The position numbers were made by a program, and so were the translations under genes. A DNA stretch of 64,000 bases from Megamerina dolium (lineage: Eukaryota; Arthropoda; Insecta; Diptera; Megamerinidae). The notes beneath the pieces were generated by a model. The model did not search any database. It was not told the origin of the DNA and saw only the letters and a program-made list of their open reading frames with translations. The stretch lies in NCBI GenBank assembly GCA_963854835.1, contig OY978530.1, forward strand, positions 6,407,501-6,471,500, written 5' to 3'. Below, one piece after another: positions 1-10,560 of the stretch (its first letter is position 1; every line of letters begins with the position of its first letter).

Positions 1-944
1 GAGTCTCATTCTTGTCGGTACACATATCTATCTCCTCACACTTGCGGCTTTCCAACACAATCCTCTTGCGCCAGAAAAAACATCTCTCTGCACTCCTTTT
101 CTCTCTGTACCGCTCCTTAACAGCTCGCGTTGCGCCTGCACGCAGGATTTTTCTGTAGGCTGCGTCTTTCTCTGTGGTAGCGTCGCGACACTGCTGATCA
201 TACCACTCATTCCTCAGAGGCCGGTAATAACCGACTACCTTCTTGGCAGCAGTAGTCATGGATTGGGATATATGAAGTTGTTATTTCATGTTTACTCTGC
301 GCATGTAAAAGATTATTATATCTTATATGTGAACTAAAATTGAATTAAATAAAATAAATAAAAAATAAAAATAAAATAAATATGTGTCCACCGGGCGCAT
401 ATATCATCAAGTGCGGTAATGTTCTGCATAAGCAGATCCGATAGTCGAGTGGAAAATGCATGTGCTGTCTCTGGTGATCGCAGCTTACTGACGTCGAGCT
501 TTCTCTGTGTGGGACTTCTCTTGTTATTTGCGACACATAAACCTGCGTACCTTGTTGCAGCCGTTAATCACCACATGATCGATTTGGTTTCTTGTTCGTT
601 GATCAGCTCATCGCCTCCGGTCTTAAACAACTCGGCAGGCAGGCCATCAGCACCTGCAACTTTGTTGTTCTTCAGCCTTAAAATCGCCGTAAAACCTCGT
701 CATGGTAGGGTGGTGGAACATCAACACCATCATCTGTAGTTGGTATTATCGGGCAATCCTCTTCACTGGCGGAATTGTTCATAGCATCGCCATTTAGTAA
801 CGTGGAGAAGTGTTCCCTCCATAGGCTCAGTACACTCTGGACATCTGTAGCCAGACTCCCATTTCCATCACGACAAGAAGAGGCTCCGGGATTTAAACCT
901 CCACTCAGGCGCTTGATCTTTTCGAAGAATTTTCGAGTCATCAA
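1..944 (-). pseudogene. RTE-like LINE fragments (endonuclease tail, linker, RT start), rearranged
   Basis: Three pieces of a non-LTR retrotransposon ORF2 can be read on the minus strand. Positions 944 to about 600 encode the start of the reverse transcriptase region, with FFEKIKRLSGG followed after a frameshift by the typical LKNNKVAGADGLPAELFK motif. Positions about 595 to 400 encode the end of the endonuclease (NQIDHVVING) and part of the linker. Positions about 266 to 1 encode the basic linker (RNEWYDQQC, then AVKERYREKR). In an intact element the order is endonuclease, linker, RT, so the RT piece here lies on the wrong side. An A-rich stretch (345-385) separates two pieces. Stops and frameshifts make it non-functional. 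The clade (RTE-like) is inferred from motif style only. Confidence 0.7.
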
Positions 945-1739
945 ATGACAGATAAAACATCTGTCATCTATTTAAAATATCTTTAAAATTAAATAAACAT
1001 GCGGCGACTACAAATAATATTATTCTTGGTAAAGATATATATGTCTTTTCTCAACAATTGCACCAAAATTGAAGAAATAAACGCATCAATATGTGTAACA
1101 AATAAAAGACGTGATCAATTTTTGCAAATTATAAATTTCTGTAAAAGTGTGCAACATATAGTTTCGGAATCAATCCAGCAAACCGGACTCTTTTCGGAGT
1201 GCTCATGCTCATAATAAGCACATAAAGCGCTCATAAATTCTCCGAAAACCATCAGAAAAGAGCCTCTTTTTCTACTAAACTGGTCGATCAGAAAGAGCTC
1301 TAAAAAGCTTCTGAAAGGAGTCTTTTCTGAGCCATAAAATATAAAGCTTTTTGAGAATTTATCTTCCTATTTTCACACATGCAGTGTGTTCGTGTAGAGA
1401 GAGCAACGAACGAATAATAATGATTGATGCGTATGTGTGAACGACAGTCATCCATTCTTCATGGTCAGACAGCAACTGATCATGTTTGTGCTTTTATGTT
1501 ATTAAGCGCTCGCATGGTCGTGTCAGCGCTACATGCTTCCTCATGTATGTAATTGTAATTGTATGTATGTATGTAATGTAATGGTATGTAATCTACAGAA
1601 TCGGAGAAGCACTTTCTGCGATATAGACAGTCAACGTTGCGGGGAAGATACTTTCAAACAATTTTAGGCTAAAAATAAGTTATTTTCAGAAACTGTGCAG
1701 TTTTTTGAAACACATAAGAAGACAGGATTTAAATTTCCA
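945..1739. other. AT-rich stretch without a recognisable gene
   Basis: No convincing coding sequence is seen. Between about 1170 and 1340 short related words recur in both orientations (gactcttttcgga, ctccgaaaa, agaaaagagcc, ggagtcttttctgagcc), as in a worn MITE or other small non-autonomous element, but no terminal repeat pair can be fixed. Around 1545-1590 there is a short imperfect TGTA/TATG simple repeat. Confidence 0.4.
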
Positions 1740-1910
1740 CAATTCCATTTACTTAGAGAAGCGAGTAGCCATTGCACCGTACGCCCTTGGATAATCAAGA
1801 GAATATCGCAGCAAACTTGTTTGGTGTGGGTAAATCCACACTGTGTTGGATCCATTTGGAATTTTCTAGGGAAGTTCGGAAGGTTATTTCAAGCACTTTC
1901 CTCTAACTGA
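1740..1910 (+). pseudogene. PIF/Harbinger transposase relic
   Basis: Two frames together give a Harbinger-like helix-turn-helix region. One frame carries LEKRVAIA followed by a stop, then SREYR. The next frame carries NLFGVGKSTLCWI and then FSREVRKVISSTF before a stop. The GVGKST(V/L)CxI pattern after an LE+RVAIALY-like segment is characteristic of HARBI1-type transposases. At least one stop and one frameshift lie within 60 codons, so this is a dead fragment. No terminal repeats were found. Confidence 0.5.
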
Positions 1911-1930
1911 ATGTGTCGATGGGATCAATA

Positions 1931-2722
1931 ACATTGGAACCCCAATGTTTGGGAGCACTTGGTAAGTTTTTTGTGACATTGTTATTTTATGGCTATTCTA
2001 AATCCCTTTAGGCGAGTCATATGGTTAGTCCCTGAAAGAAAGAAATGAAAGAAGGAAACCAAATGTATTTACATTTTAATGTTAATATTTCTAAGCATTT
2101 ATTTTTTTTTTTACTATATTGTTGTTTATTTACTGCATTCTTTTGCACTGATCACTGCACATATTTACGTCTAAGATTACTTATGTACAAGCATATTAAT
2201 ATATTTTTTATAGGTTTTGTTTTTATATAAATATGATATAAAGTATTGTTAGGGTATTGTTCACTTGTTCGAATGATTGTTTCACAAATAATATTCTTGC
2301 CTAATATATTTCCTATATATTCTGATGCTTAACACTATGAATTATACTTGTATTTTAGCACTGATGTTTCACACTACACTTTGTTTTGTTTCTCTATGCA
2401 CATATATTTTATATAAAGGGCCGGTTCTTTTTCTTTTTAGCTCGAAGGACCAATGTTTAATTTCACATTTTGTTTTATTGTATGGAATAATCCACTTACA
2501 AAAAGAAGTTCGAATCAGTATCAAGAAATATAAATAAATTTTTAACACTGTTTATTTTGACGATTAAATATGAGCGGAATGGCACGATCGTTTCAAAATC
2601 TAGAACCGAATGTAACCAAAACAAATCGGTCGATCCCAGCATGGGTTGCCATATGGTAAGTATGAAGGTAAGGTAAGTATAATTTTAATTCATATGAAAG
2701 TAAGTATTATTAATTCATTTTA
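1931..2722. other. AT-rich intergenic DNA, nothing recognised
   Basis: Open frames here are short and T-rich and resemble no family I know. The stretch ends at the TA target duplication of the transposon that begins at 2723. Confidence 0.4.
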
Positions 2723-4028
2723 AAGGGTTATCCATTTTGCGGTTTCAAAAGTAAATGTAAATAAAACACATATAAAATATTTTTTTATCATGATATTTCT
2801 TTTTTATTATAAAGTTTGAACGTTGACATTATGGTGAAATACTACATCATTTAAATGACCACCACGCGAATTGTTGCAAGCATCGATTCTTTTGAGGTAA
2901 TTTTCGACCACTTTTTGACACATATTGGGCGGTATCTCAGCCATAACGTGACGAATGTTGGTTTTTAGGTGCTCAAGAGTTAAAGGTTTATCTGCATAAA
3001 CACGGTCTTTCGCGTAGCCCCACAAAAAAAAGTCAAGCGGTGTCAAATCGCATGATCTTGGTGGCCACTTGATATCGCCACGACGAGAAATTACGCGTCC
3101 AGAAAATTTCTCTTGCAATAAAGCCATATTCGCTCGAGTTGTGTGGCATGTGGCACCGTCTTGTTGAAACCACATATTCTCTAAGTCGTATTCTTCAATA
3201 GCAGGCAAAAAAAAAGTCGGTTATCATATGACCATAACGCTCCGAATTGACGGTGACAGTCGTTCCATCGTCGTTTTCGAAAAAGTAAGGTCCAATCACA
3301 CCTCCGGACCAAAGAGCGCACCAAGCAGTGACTTTTTGTGGATGTCGTGGCCTCTCTTCAATTACTTGAGGATTCTCAGAACCCCAAATACGACAATTTT
3401 GTTTGTTAACATACCCACCGAGTGAGAAATGTGCTTCGTCGCTGAAGAAAATTTTGTCCGAAAAATCGCCGTTCACCGCCTGTTGTTCAAGCACCCATTC
3501 GACGTATCTACGACGTTGAGAATGGTCAGCTGGCTTCAGATGTTGTGTGAGCTGGATTTGATATGGATGTAGGTGTAGATCCAAATGCAAAATACGCCAT
3601 AATGTGCCGTAAGACAGTCCTAATTCCTGAGAACGACGAGGAATCGACACATTCGGGTCTTCGGCAACACTTTCACTTACAGCAGCGATATTTTCGGTGG
3701 TACGAGCGAAACGATGATGCACAGGCCTTACAATATCTGTAACCGATCCAGTCTCTTCATATTTCTTCAAAATTTTGCCAATTGCTTGCGTAGTTGGACG
3801 ATTATGTAAACCATAATCTCCTCTTAAAGCACGATATGTGGCTGTGGCAGAATCACCATTTTTGTAGTAGGTTTTTACAATTTTAATGCGTTGTGCGATA
3901 GTTAAGCGATACATTTTCGCAAATGTCAGACTTTGAACTGAAAAATAAAGAAATTGTTTTAACAACTCAGTTTGACAGATGTCGAATTCTAGCCCTATAC
4001 TTTTGAAACCGCGAAATGGATAACCCTT
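2723..4028 (-). mobile_element. Tc1/mariner-superfamily transposon with 31-bp TIRs
   Basis: The element is bounded by near-perfect 31-bp inverted repeats at 2723-2753 and 3998-4028 (AAGGGTTATCCATTT...), which differ at one visible position. A TA dinucleotide sits immediately outside each end (2721-2722 and 4029-4030), the expected target duplication. The total length of 1306 bp is normal for the superfamily. One transposase gene lies inside on the minus strand. Confidence 0.9.
2807..3914 (-). pseudogene. Tc1/mariner-type transposase, single frameshift
   Basis: Starting at the ATG at 3914 (MYRLTIAQRIKIV), the protein has N-terminal helix-turn-helix domains, then the catalytic region. The first acidic motif is FFSDEAHFSLGGYVN, the second FQQDGATCHTT, and the third PRSCDLTPLDFFLWGY. 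The last catalytic residue appears to be D, about 36 residues after the second, so it is not a classical DD34D mariner or DD34E Tc1. The frame is broken once, in a run of nine A at 3207-3215 just before the second motif; the rest reads through to the stop at 2807. The transposase would bind the TIRs and catalyse cut-and-paste transposition. Apart from this run the gene looks young. Confidence 0.85.
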
Positions 4029-4030
4029 TA

Positions 4031-4543
4031 GATAGCTGAAGTTCAGTGAATACATAAATTGTATACGGTAAAGCAATATATGGATGTGCGTACATACAAA
4101 GAAGTTAAAGAAACAAACAAATAAAAGCAAAACAAAAGTAATACATAAGAAAATAAAAGTTACCATAGAGTGCTTCAAAAAATTCTTTAAAAATTTAAGT
4201 GAATCAAAATGATTAAAACGTGGAAATAATTAAAACACATATAAGCACATATACTAATACATTGAAGTGGCTCAAAAAAAAGTTTATTTTTTTTGGTTTT
4301 ATAAAATGTTTATTTTGTAAAAAATCACATCAGCAAAAAAAGCAGCACATCAACACCAAGGCCAGCAGCAGACTCACAGAACAATAATAACAACACAACC
4401 AGGTCGATGAAATTTTATATTGGGACAGCAGCAAATTATTACCACCAGCAACACTAACACAGATAAGAACAATTTTCATTTGCACATATTGAAATTTAAA
4501 CTCCCAAAATTGTTTAAAATTTCTTGATTTTTTAATTATATAT
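4031..4543. other. AT-rich gap, nothing recognised
   Basis: There is no coding sequence or repeat with a clear identity. An imperfect CAGCA/AACA-rich stretch lies at about 4325-4470. The first LTR of gypsy copy 1 follows directly. Confidence 0.4.
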
Positions 4544-4980
4544 TGTTACGTTTTTATTCTGTGAGCGTTTAATTCTATTTGAATTACCTGTTCGATCACT
4601 GGATTCTGTTAATAATAACTGCAACACTTATTTTATACAACTATATACAGCAACAATTTATTTAATAATCTCTATTTACAATCAACTCTGTTTACAATCA
4701 ACTATTTACTATAACACTTAAATGTACTTGCAACTTTTGCCTCTGTATCAATGTTTTCGCAATCACGTTTGGAATTAGATTGATTGTCAATACTCAACAC
4801 TGGCTCTATTTATACTCTGTTGGCAACACCCCAGAATCTTCCTTTATCGAGATTCTTCTCTTCCTTTCTCGTTGGCTTGTTCTGGTTATCGCTTATTTCT
4901 TTTTGTTGACATTCGTTTCGATGCTGCCAATAGAGTCAGTCACAATAGTGATGAGTAATCAACTATCGATACTCGTTACA
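4544..4980 (-). repeat. 3' LTR of gypsy copy 1
   Basis: A 437-bp LTR that begins TGTAACGAG and ends CGTAACA on the element strand. It carries a TATAAATA box and an AATAAA signal at the same relative places as the other LTRs of the family. It is flanked on the inside by the purine-rich tract (complement of ctgccctcctctt, 4981-4993). Confidence 0.9.
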
Positions 4981-5015
4981 CTGCCCTCCTCTTAACCTTG
5001 TTCGTCCCGAACAAG
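4981..5015 (-). promoter_or_regulatory. Polypurine tract and adjacent conserved hairpin
   Basis: On the element strand the sequence runs pol stop, hairpin, AAGAGGAGGGCAG, LTR. The purine run is the expected plus-strand primer. Just upstream, CTTGTTCG-GGA-CGAACAAG (4997-5015) can form an 8-bp stem with a 3-nt loop. The same hairpin is seen beside the polypurine tract of copies 4, 5 and 6. Confidence 0.65.
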
Positions 5016-5018
5016 TTT

Positions 5019-8000
5019 TTATACTTCCCCTCGATATGGCGCAAGTCGCTCCAAGTGCACTACTTTAAACTTTGCTCTTTTATTCCAGGCACGTTGAATG
5101 CGATACACTACGTCATTTATCTTTGCTATAATCTCATATGGTCCTTCCCAATGAGTCTGTAGTTTAGGAGACAGGCCTTTCTTTCGTTGTGGATTATGAA
5201 ACATTACAAGCTCTCCTTCATAGAACCCTTTTGAATTTGCTTTCAAGTCATACCTGGCCTTCATCTTATCGCTTATCATCTGCGACCGCTCTCTGATGAA
5301 CCGATGTTCTTCATCCAACTGTTCCCGCTTTTCGCTAGTATAATTACCTTCGGTTGATCTCGTTGGTGTTACGACTCCAAATTATAAATCAGCTGGCAGT
5401 CTTAAATCGTTTCCAAAAATTGCCATTGCCGGTGTAGTAGCCGTCGTATCATGTTGTGCGCATCGATATGCCATGAGGAACATTGGTATATGTACATCCC
5501 AGTCTCTTTGGTATTTATCTACGACTTTTCTCAAATATTCCTCCAAGGTACGGTTAAATCGTTCTACCATGCCATCAGATTGTGGATGCAAAGGTGTTGT
5601 ACGAGTTTTGTATATACCCAGCATACGGCATATCTCTTGGAATACAACTGATTCGACCTTGGTCTGAGTGTAATTCCATCCATACACCAAAACGAGTAAT
5701 CCATTGGTTGACGAATACATCCGCAACTGTACTAGCTTCCTGATTTGGAATGGGGTATACTTCAGGCCATTTACTGAAGTAATCTATAACCACCAGAACA
5801 TACTTGTTTCCTGCGTTGCTTATTGGAAATGGTCCAGCTATGTCCATAGCAATTCGCTCAAATGGAGCACCCACGGTGTATTGGTGCATCTTACCTCGAC
5901 TTTTCTTAGTGGGACCTTTGGCCATTGCACATTGCTTACACTTCCGAATCCAATCAGCGACATGGTAATGACATCCAACCCAATAAAATCGGTTCTTTAT
6001 TTTCTCGACGGTTTTGGTGATTCCCAAATGCCCTCCACTGGAGGCATTGTGATACTCAGCTATCACTTCATTTATTCTCGCCTTGGGTACCACTAGAAGA
6101 TCATAACTGATTTTTCCATCTTCATTTTCCCATGTTCGGAATAAACATCCGTCTCGTAAGTGCAGGCTTTGCCACTGCGCCCAGTATGCCTTTGCTATTG
6201 GACTCTCATTAGCCATTTCTTGCCAATCTGGACGTATGCCCTGCTCCTTGTATTCCATAATCTTTACGAGATCTGGGTCGTTCCGCTGATCTTCTTGCAC
6301 TCGTTCGGTGGTCCATGACTCCTCCGGCAATATATTTGTAAGTCGTATGTCGACAATGTGCTCCTTGCTTTCCACTCGAGAACAATGTTTACATTCCATT
6401 TTGCAAGGACGACGAGATAGAGCATCCGCGTTGCCGCGATGTCCTCCTTTACGATGTTCGATGGTAAAATCATAACTCTGCAGCCTTTCAATCCAGCGCG
6501 CCAATTGTCCTTCTGGGTTTTTAAATTGCAATAACCACCTTAGCGCTGAGGAATAGGCCATTCTTGTACTGCTGCTACTTTCTCCTCGTCGGCATGTACT
6601 CCTTCTGTTGTTACTTTATGACCAAGATATTTAACTTCTCGCCTGAAGAGTGAACACTTTTTCATATTCAGTTTAAGCCCTGCTGATTGTATACGCTCAA
6701 ATACTTCTTTCAACTTTTCCAGGTGGTCGTTAAAATCTTTTCCCATCACGATAATGTCATCGAGGTACACCAAGCACGTTTTCCAGTGTAGTCCTCTGAG
6801 TACACGCACCATCAAACGTTCGAAAGTAGCTGGCGCATTGCATAAACCAAATGGCATGACTGTAAATTGCCATAGACCATCGCCAATACTGAAAGCTGTT
6901 TTCTCTTTGTCCTCCTTACCAAGTTCAACTTGCCAGTATCCACTTGGCAGATCAAGAGTTGAGAACCACTTCGCACCATATAGTGTGTCCAGAGTGTCAT
7001 CAATTCTTGGCAGTGGATAGCTGTCTTTTTTCGTAATATCATTCAGCTTTCTGTAATCAACACAGAATCGAGTACTTCCATCCTTCTTCTTTACCAGCAC
7101 AACTGGTGAACTCCATGGACTCGCTGATGGTTCAATAACACCTTGTTTCTGCATATCGGAAATCAGCTTAATGGATTCGTCTCTTTTGGCCAATGGAACT
7201 CGTCGTGGTGCTTGACGAATTGGTCTAGAATCACCGGTGTCAATGTAATGCTTCACGATGGTTGTTCGTCCTCCAGTTTTTCCATTTGAAGAAAAGATTG
7301 AACTGTACTTCTCCAATAGTTGTAAAGCCTTTTCTTTTTGCTGTTTGGTAAGCACACCTGCCCATTCTTCCATCTGTGCTTTTATTTCCGCTCTGACAGT
7401 TCTTGATCTTCCACTTTTTATCGACGAACCATTTTCGCAGTCTACTACGGCAGTAACTTCCTGGCAATGACCAATCACCATTCCTTTCTTCACAACTGTA
7501 GATGTATTAGTTGGATTTAATATTCGCACCGGTACTATTCCATTTTCTTTAGGTTCTACTAACGTCCTACCAAGTATGATGTTTTTATTTTGTATTTCTT
7601 TATCTGCTTCCACTAACTACAACTTGCCTGTCCCATCATCCACATTTATCTGTTCCCAAATAACCGCTTCTGATTTTGCTGGAACCTCTTGGCGTTGACA
7701 TGCCAGTACTCGTTTGATATTTCCACTCCGCTTGTAACCGATGTTCAATGGTAATTCGACATTTGCATAACGTAGTATCGGTTGATTTAAATCTAACGTA
7801 AATCCGTTGTCAATCATAAAATCAACACCAATTATTACGTCATCGATGATGTCTGCCACAATGAATTCATGTTCCCAAGTGCAATTTCCAATAGATACTA
7901 GTTTCTTTATCTTGCCCAGAATTTTATTCCCATTAAAGGCTCAAACCTCTTTACCAAATCGCTCTTGATTATAGAATGTGATGCACCAGTATCCAGGGTT

Positions 8001-8107
8001 AACGTGAATTCCATATTGTCCAATTCAATAGTCAAGCTGCTTGGCACACGCTGTAGTTGTGAAATGTGAATGATGGGGCAACCCACTGTTGGAGTCAGTT
8101 CACGCAC
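5019..8107 (-). pseudogene. gypsy copy 1 pol remnant
   Basis: Read from 8107 down, it holds protease (TLDTGASHS), RT (about 7613-6540, with VYLDDIIVMG intact), integrase zinc and core regions (about 6561-5575; MDIAGPF, LHSDQG, QSDGMVERFNRT) and the C-terminal GPY/F module (5318-5019). Frames change near 7613-7617, 7907, 6550, 5650 and 5320. A stop separates protease from RT. Loss of the RT connection and RNase H at about 6548 rules out reverse transcription by this copy. Compared with the intact copy 4 it is a deleted and frameshifted version. Confidence 0.85.
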
Positions 8108-8117
8108 CGCTGAACAT

Positions 8118-9540
8118 TTAGTTTAACGATGGATTTGTGTTAGTGCAGCGATCACTATCCACCTTATTCTCCTTCTTTTGTCTTCCTGGAGAATTCGATC
8201 TTGATCGCTTTCGTCGTAGACGGCAGTCACGCGCCATGTGTCCTGGTTTGTCACAAATGAAGCACTTACCAGTAAACTTGTTTTCGCTTCGACCTGTTGT
8301 TCTTCCTTCAGGCTGAACTACTGATTTTACTGCCTGACGCATTGCTTCAACCAAATCTGTTGTTTCTGTTTCTAACTGGCGTACCCGTGGCATTGGTTGA
8401 CACATGAAACTGGCGGCTTCAAACGTCAAGGCACGACTGACTGTTTCGGCATAAGTATTCCTGGGTGACATGACTAGGGCACGCTTTGTCTCTCCATGAC
8501 GTATGCCATCTATGAATGCCTCTATTTTTATTTTTTCGACGAACTCTTCCGAATTTCCGGAGAACGCTAGATGACATAAGCGCTCAATATCGGAAGCGAA
8601 TTCCTGAAGGCTCTCATTACTCCGTTGCACTCGCGATCTCAATTCCACTCGATGTAATTGACTCTTGTATTCATTTCCATATTTTCGCTAGAGTGTGTCC
8701 ATCAGTGACTGATAGCTACCACGGTCTTTCTCTGGAATCATCTGTAACACCTCGGAAGCATTACCTTTTGCGACTATTAAAGCAGCAGTCTTGTCACTAT
8801 CATTCCATTGATTCTTCTGTTGTCTCGAATTGAAGCTTGAAGATATTGAATGGCGTGCTTCCGTCAAATGTTGGTGGCTTTAGTTTGATTGTGTTTGAAT
8901 CTCGAATCACTGATGTGGCTGGTCCATTTATTTTTAGTTGGTTGAGATCGTGCTGTAATTTCTCGAACTTATCTTCCAAATCATCTACATGTTCCTTCAG
9001 ATCTGTAACCTTTTCATTAACGGCTCCGGAAATTTCATCTACATGTTCTTTTAGTTCTGCAACTTTCTCATTAATAGCCCCAGAAATTTCTTGAAGTTTG
9101 TAGTTAATTATCTTCTGGAATTCTCCAATGAAGTTTTCTTGGAGAGAAGAACCTTCTTGGATTTCCATATGCAATTCACTAATAACGCCCTCTTGACGAG
9201 CCGAATGTTCTTGAAACTTGGAGTCAATGCGAGACGCATTTTCTTGTAACTTCGCATTACTTCCTTGCAGTTGCTGCTGCTGTTGTTGCACCATGGATTT
9301 CATGAGTTCCATTAGTTGACCACTCGAATCTATCATGCTTTCCTCCACAGCGTGCACAACTGCTTGTATATCGGCTTCCTCAAAGAACTCATGTTCTTCT
9401 ACATTAATTTCCTTAGCCTCCATAGCTTGCCTCAGCCTCACCAGCAGTTCCGCCTTTGCACCTGATGACGATAGATTCATCTCTACCAACAACTTTTTAA
9501 GCTGGTCCACTTTTAGTTGGTCAACTATATACAGCAACAA
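8118..9540 (-). pseudogene. gypsy copy 1 gag remnant
   Basis: Gag with an SAP-like segment (VDQLKKLLVEMNLSSSGAK), a glutamine-rich and coiled-coil region, the capsid-like core (SYQSLMDTLQRKY) and one CCHC knuckle (CFICDKPGHMARDC). The initiator codon is deleted. A small deletion near 8825 and a CAG-to-TAG stop near 8691 break the frame. The slippery heptamer survives (8121-8127), but the downstream stem has lost bases, so the frameshift signal is probably dead. Confidence 0.8.
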
Positions 9541-10560
9541 TATATTTAATAAACTCTATTTACAATCAACTCTGTTTATAATCAACTATTTACAATAACA
9601 CTTTAATGTACTAGCAACTTTTGCCTCTGTATAGATGTTTGCGCAGTCACGTTCGGAATTCGATTGATTCTCACTTCTCAACACTGGCTCTATTTATACT
9701 CTGTTGGCAACACCCCAGAATCTTCCTTTATCGAGATTCTTCTCTTCCTTTCTCGTTGGCTTGTTCTGGTTATCGCTTATTTCTTTTTGTTGACACACAA
9801 AAGTTGAGATCACAGCTGAAAGAACATGTGGATGATAAGCTGAAGGAACACACGAATATGAAAAATAAGTTTAAGAAATTGGAGTACGAACTCAATCAAT
9901 TAGAAATAAACGACCATCTACATCAGTGATTAGAGAATCAAGTACAATTAAACTAAAGCCACCAACATTTGATGTAACCACACTATTCAAGCTTCAATTC
10001 GAGACAACAGCTGCGAAGAATCAATGGGATGTTCGTGACAAGACCGCTGCTTTAATAGCCACATTAAAAGGCAATGCTTCCGAAATGTAATAAATGATTC
10101 TAGAGAAAGATCATGGTAGCTATCAATCACTGATGGACATACTCCAGCGAAAATATTTAAATTAATATAAGAGTCAATTGCATCGAGTGGAATTAAGATC
10201 GTGAGTGCAACAGAGTAATGAGAGCCTTCAGGAATTCGCTTCCGATATTGTCATCTTGCTTATGTCATCTTGCTTATGTCATCTAGCGTTCTAAGGTAAT
10301 TCGGAAGAGTAAAAATAAATAAAAAAATCTGGTTGAAGCAGTGTGTCAGGCAGTCAAGTCAGTAGTGCAGCTTGAAACAAGAACAACCGGTCGACGTGAA
10401 AATAAATTTACTGGTAAGTGCTTCATTTGTGACACACATGGTACGTGATTGCCGTCTATGAAGAAAGCGATAAAGATCCAATTCTCCAGGAAGACAAAAG
10501 AAGCAGAATGAGGTGGACAGCGATCCACTAGCACAAATTCATCGTTAAAGTAATTCGAGT

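Larger units (their letters stand above)
4544..9795 (-). mobile_element. Ty3/gypsy main family, copy 1 (damaged)
   Basis: This is a minus-strand copy with an intact 3' LTR (4544-4980), a broken pol (5019-8107), a broken gag (8118-9540) and a truncated 5' LTR (about 9524-9795). A deletion around 9523 removes the gag start, the primer site and the adjoining end of the 5' LTR, joining gag directly to LTR interior at a short shared CAA. A second deletion near 6548 removes the C-terminal RT connection and most of RNase H. The 5' LTR stops abruptly at 9795, where copy 2 begins in the opposite orientation. Confidence 0.9.

Noticed and set aside
419..739. 106-codon plus-strand frame
   Set aside because: It lies opposite recognisable LINE coding sequence on the minus strand.
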